The notes under the pieces: model-generated
Databases searched by the model: none
Seen by the model: only the letters and a program-made list of their open reading frames with translations
What the model was told of the DNA's origin: nothing
In this document: piece by piece, positions 6,452-7,350 of the stretch
Numbering within the stretch: position 1 is the stretch's first letter
Layout of the letters: the number at the start of each line of letters is the position of its first letter
Made by a program: the position numbers and the translations under genes
DNA from: Planctomycetaceae bacterium
GTDB lineage: Bacteria > Planctomycetota > Planctomycetia > Planctomycetales > Planctomycetaceae
Assembly (NCBI GenBank): GCA_015487825.1
Contig: WFOZ01001077.1
Location: 1 to 7,350 of the forward strand
Length of the DNA: 7,350 nucleotides
Direction: 5' to 3'

Positions 6452-6615
6452 GGGTGGCTGGGGTCAGATTGTTATTTGAAAGGTTGGAATATCCAGAGGA
6501 ATTCCGCACAATCTGCCCCCAGAACAGGAAACCTCATACCCTCTGGGGGCAAATTGTCGCCTGGCGCCATCCTCAATTGTTCTCAACACTTCCGACAATT
6601 TGTCCCCAGCCACCC
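6452..6615. repeat. Four-unit palindromic (REP/BIME-like) element
   Basis: Four copies of CTGGGGNCARATTGT alternate in direction: plus at 6458-6472, minus at 6508-6522, plus at 6543-6557, minus at 6595-6609. The outer pair extends to 21-base arms (6452-6472 and 6595-6615, 19 of 21 matching) with an added GGGTGG; the inner pair gives 16-base arms (6508-6523 and 6542-6557, 15 of 16). Units 1-2 and 3-4 also pair as two hairpins with loops of 35 and 37 bases, 14 of 15 pairs each. The layout is that of paired REP hairpins. It occupies the gap between the amidohydrolase stop and the oxidoreductase start and could affect transcription between them. No Y1 transposase is nearby. Confidence 0.8.
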
Positions 6616-6641
6616 ATCGCTCAATAGTTACTGAAAAACAA

Positions 6642-7350
6642 TTAAGAAAAGAAAACTCGTTCGGCGGTGCCTTGCAGGATTTCTTTCTTGTCAGAATCAC
6701 TAAGAAAATCGATGTGATCCCGAATCAACGCAATCGCTGGGTCGTACGTGTAATTGCCCTGCACCTGAAACGGGCAGTCGCTGGCCCACATCAAACGCTT
6801 CGGGCCGTACGCCTCGACAACTCGTTTGATCAGTGGTATCAAATCGAGATAAGGAGCTTTCTTTTTGCCCAGCGCGTAGAAGGCGGATGTTTTAACGTAT
6901 GTTGTGGGAAAGCGTGCCAGTTTGCAAAGTGCTTTTAATGGACCTTTTTCGAATTTACCACTCACGCCAATTCTCGCAAAGTGATCAATCACCACTTTCG
7001 TTCCCGGAAATTTTTGGCAAAGCGCATCGATGTACTGCACATCCTGCGGGTTGATCAACGGGCAGACCGCCAGATTTTGATCGCGAGCCGCTTTCCACAA
7101 ATTCGCCATCCCTTCATCATTCACCCAGTTTTTCGCATCGTCGCCATGCGAATGAATCCGAAAACCTCGCACTCCTTTTTCTGCAAGCTCTTTCATTTTA
7201 CAGGCGACGTTTTTTTGATGATGATCGACAATACCGACACCGGAAAAGACTCCCGGGTATTTCGCCATCATATCGAGCATGTAACTGTTGTCGTACTGAT
7301 AAAAACTCATCTGGATCAGCACAATACGCTCCACGCCAGAAGGCTTACAG
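6642..7350 (-). CDS. Amidohydrolase-family (amidohydrolase_2) metal-dependent hydrolase, 5' end missing
   Basis: The C-terminal 236 residues or so of a TIM-barrel hydrolase of the group that includes 2-pyrone-4,6-dicarboxylate hydrolase and L-fucono- and L-rhamnonolactonases. The frame stays open to the right edge (C-K-P-S-G before the GTG at 7334), and GVERIVLIQMSFYQYDNSYML matches the inside of the family fold, so GTG 7334 is not the real start. The missing 50-70 residues should carry the HxH metal motif. Visible barrel motifs are GVRGFRIHSHG, VVIDHFARIG, TYVKTSAFYAL and RLMWASDCPFQ, whose Asp (codon 6777-6779) is the expected catalytic base, and the C-terminal ILQGTAERVF. No Tat or lipoprotein signal is visible in the part present. 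It is the first of the four minus-strand genes; next to a dehydrogenase, a lactonase role is attractive, but only an inference. Confidence 0.88.
   Translation of the reverse strand, partial: CKPSGVERIVLIQMSFYQYDNSYMLDMMAKYPGVFSGVGIVDHHQKNVACKMKELAEKGVRGFRIHSHGDDAKNWVNDEGMANLWKAARDQNLAVCPLINPQDVQYIDALCQKFPGTKVVIDHFARIGVSGKFEKGPLKALCKLARFPTTYVKTSAFYALGKKKAPYLDLIPLIKRVVEAYGPKRLMWASDCPFQVQGNYTYDPAIALIRDHIDFLSDSDKKEILQGTAERVFFS

Noticed and set aside
6452..6615. CRISPR array
   Set aside because: The four repeats alternate in direction and have spacers of unequal size (35, 20, 37 bases), which is not the direct-repeat layout of CRISPR.
7332..7334. GTG as start codon of the amidohydrolase
   Set aside because: The family fold clearly continues upstream (AGVERI-like context) and the frame is open to the edge; a start here would delete the HxH metal site.

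Overview
The window looks like chromosomal DNA of a planctomycete of moderate GC, of the Gimesia/Rubinisphaera kind. The main clue is the Gfo/Idh/MocA oxidoreductase: a twin-arginine leader followed by the 'VPR.VLGG.G..APS.KI' stretch that is typical of the large exported oxidoreductase families of this phylum. The long, repeat-filled intergenic gaps fit too. The assignment is inferred from protein style, not from a marker gene.

Layout. At the left edge a hybrid sensor histidine kinase/response regulator (plus strand) enters from outside the window and ends at 1961. It meets head-on a block of four minus-strand genes. In transcription order these are a metal-dependent amidohydrolase (cut by the right edge, stop at 6642), a Tat-leader Gfo/Idh/MocA oxidoreductase (6376 to 4919), a creatininase-family hydrolase (4726 to 3965) and an MFS transporter of the anion:cation symporter type (3977 to 2595). 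The last two overlap by 13 bases and must be co-expressed. The others are separated by 265 and 192 bases.

The four minus-strand genes read as a small catabolic cluster: import of an organic anion (perhaps a sugar acid), NAD(P)-linked oxidation, and two hydrolases, one from a superfamily that includes sugar lactonases and one from a family that opens cyclic amides. The substrate cannot be read from the sequence.

The most unusual content is outside the genes. The 633-base convergent gap (1962-2594) holds two independent inverted-repeat elements: 2046-2298 with 45-base arms, and 2338-2491 with 25-base arms and a possible 7-base target duplication. It also holds short dispersed repeats. The gap 6377-6641 holds a 164-base element made of four alternating copies of one 15-base motif, able to fold as two hairpins or one long one. 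The gap 4727-4918 holds a hairpin of the 'CTCGTTCCCAG' type. These look like non-autonomous mobile or REP/BIME-like elements. No transposase, CRISPR array, tRNA or rRNA is visible.
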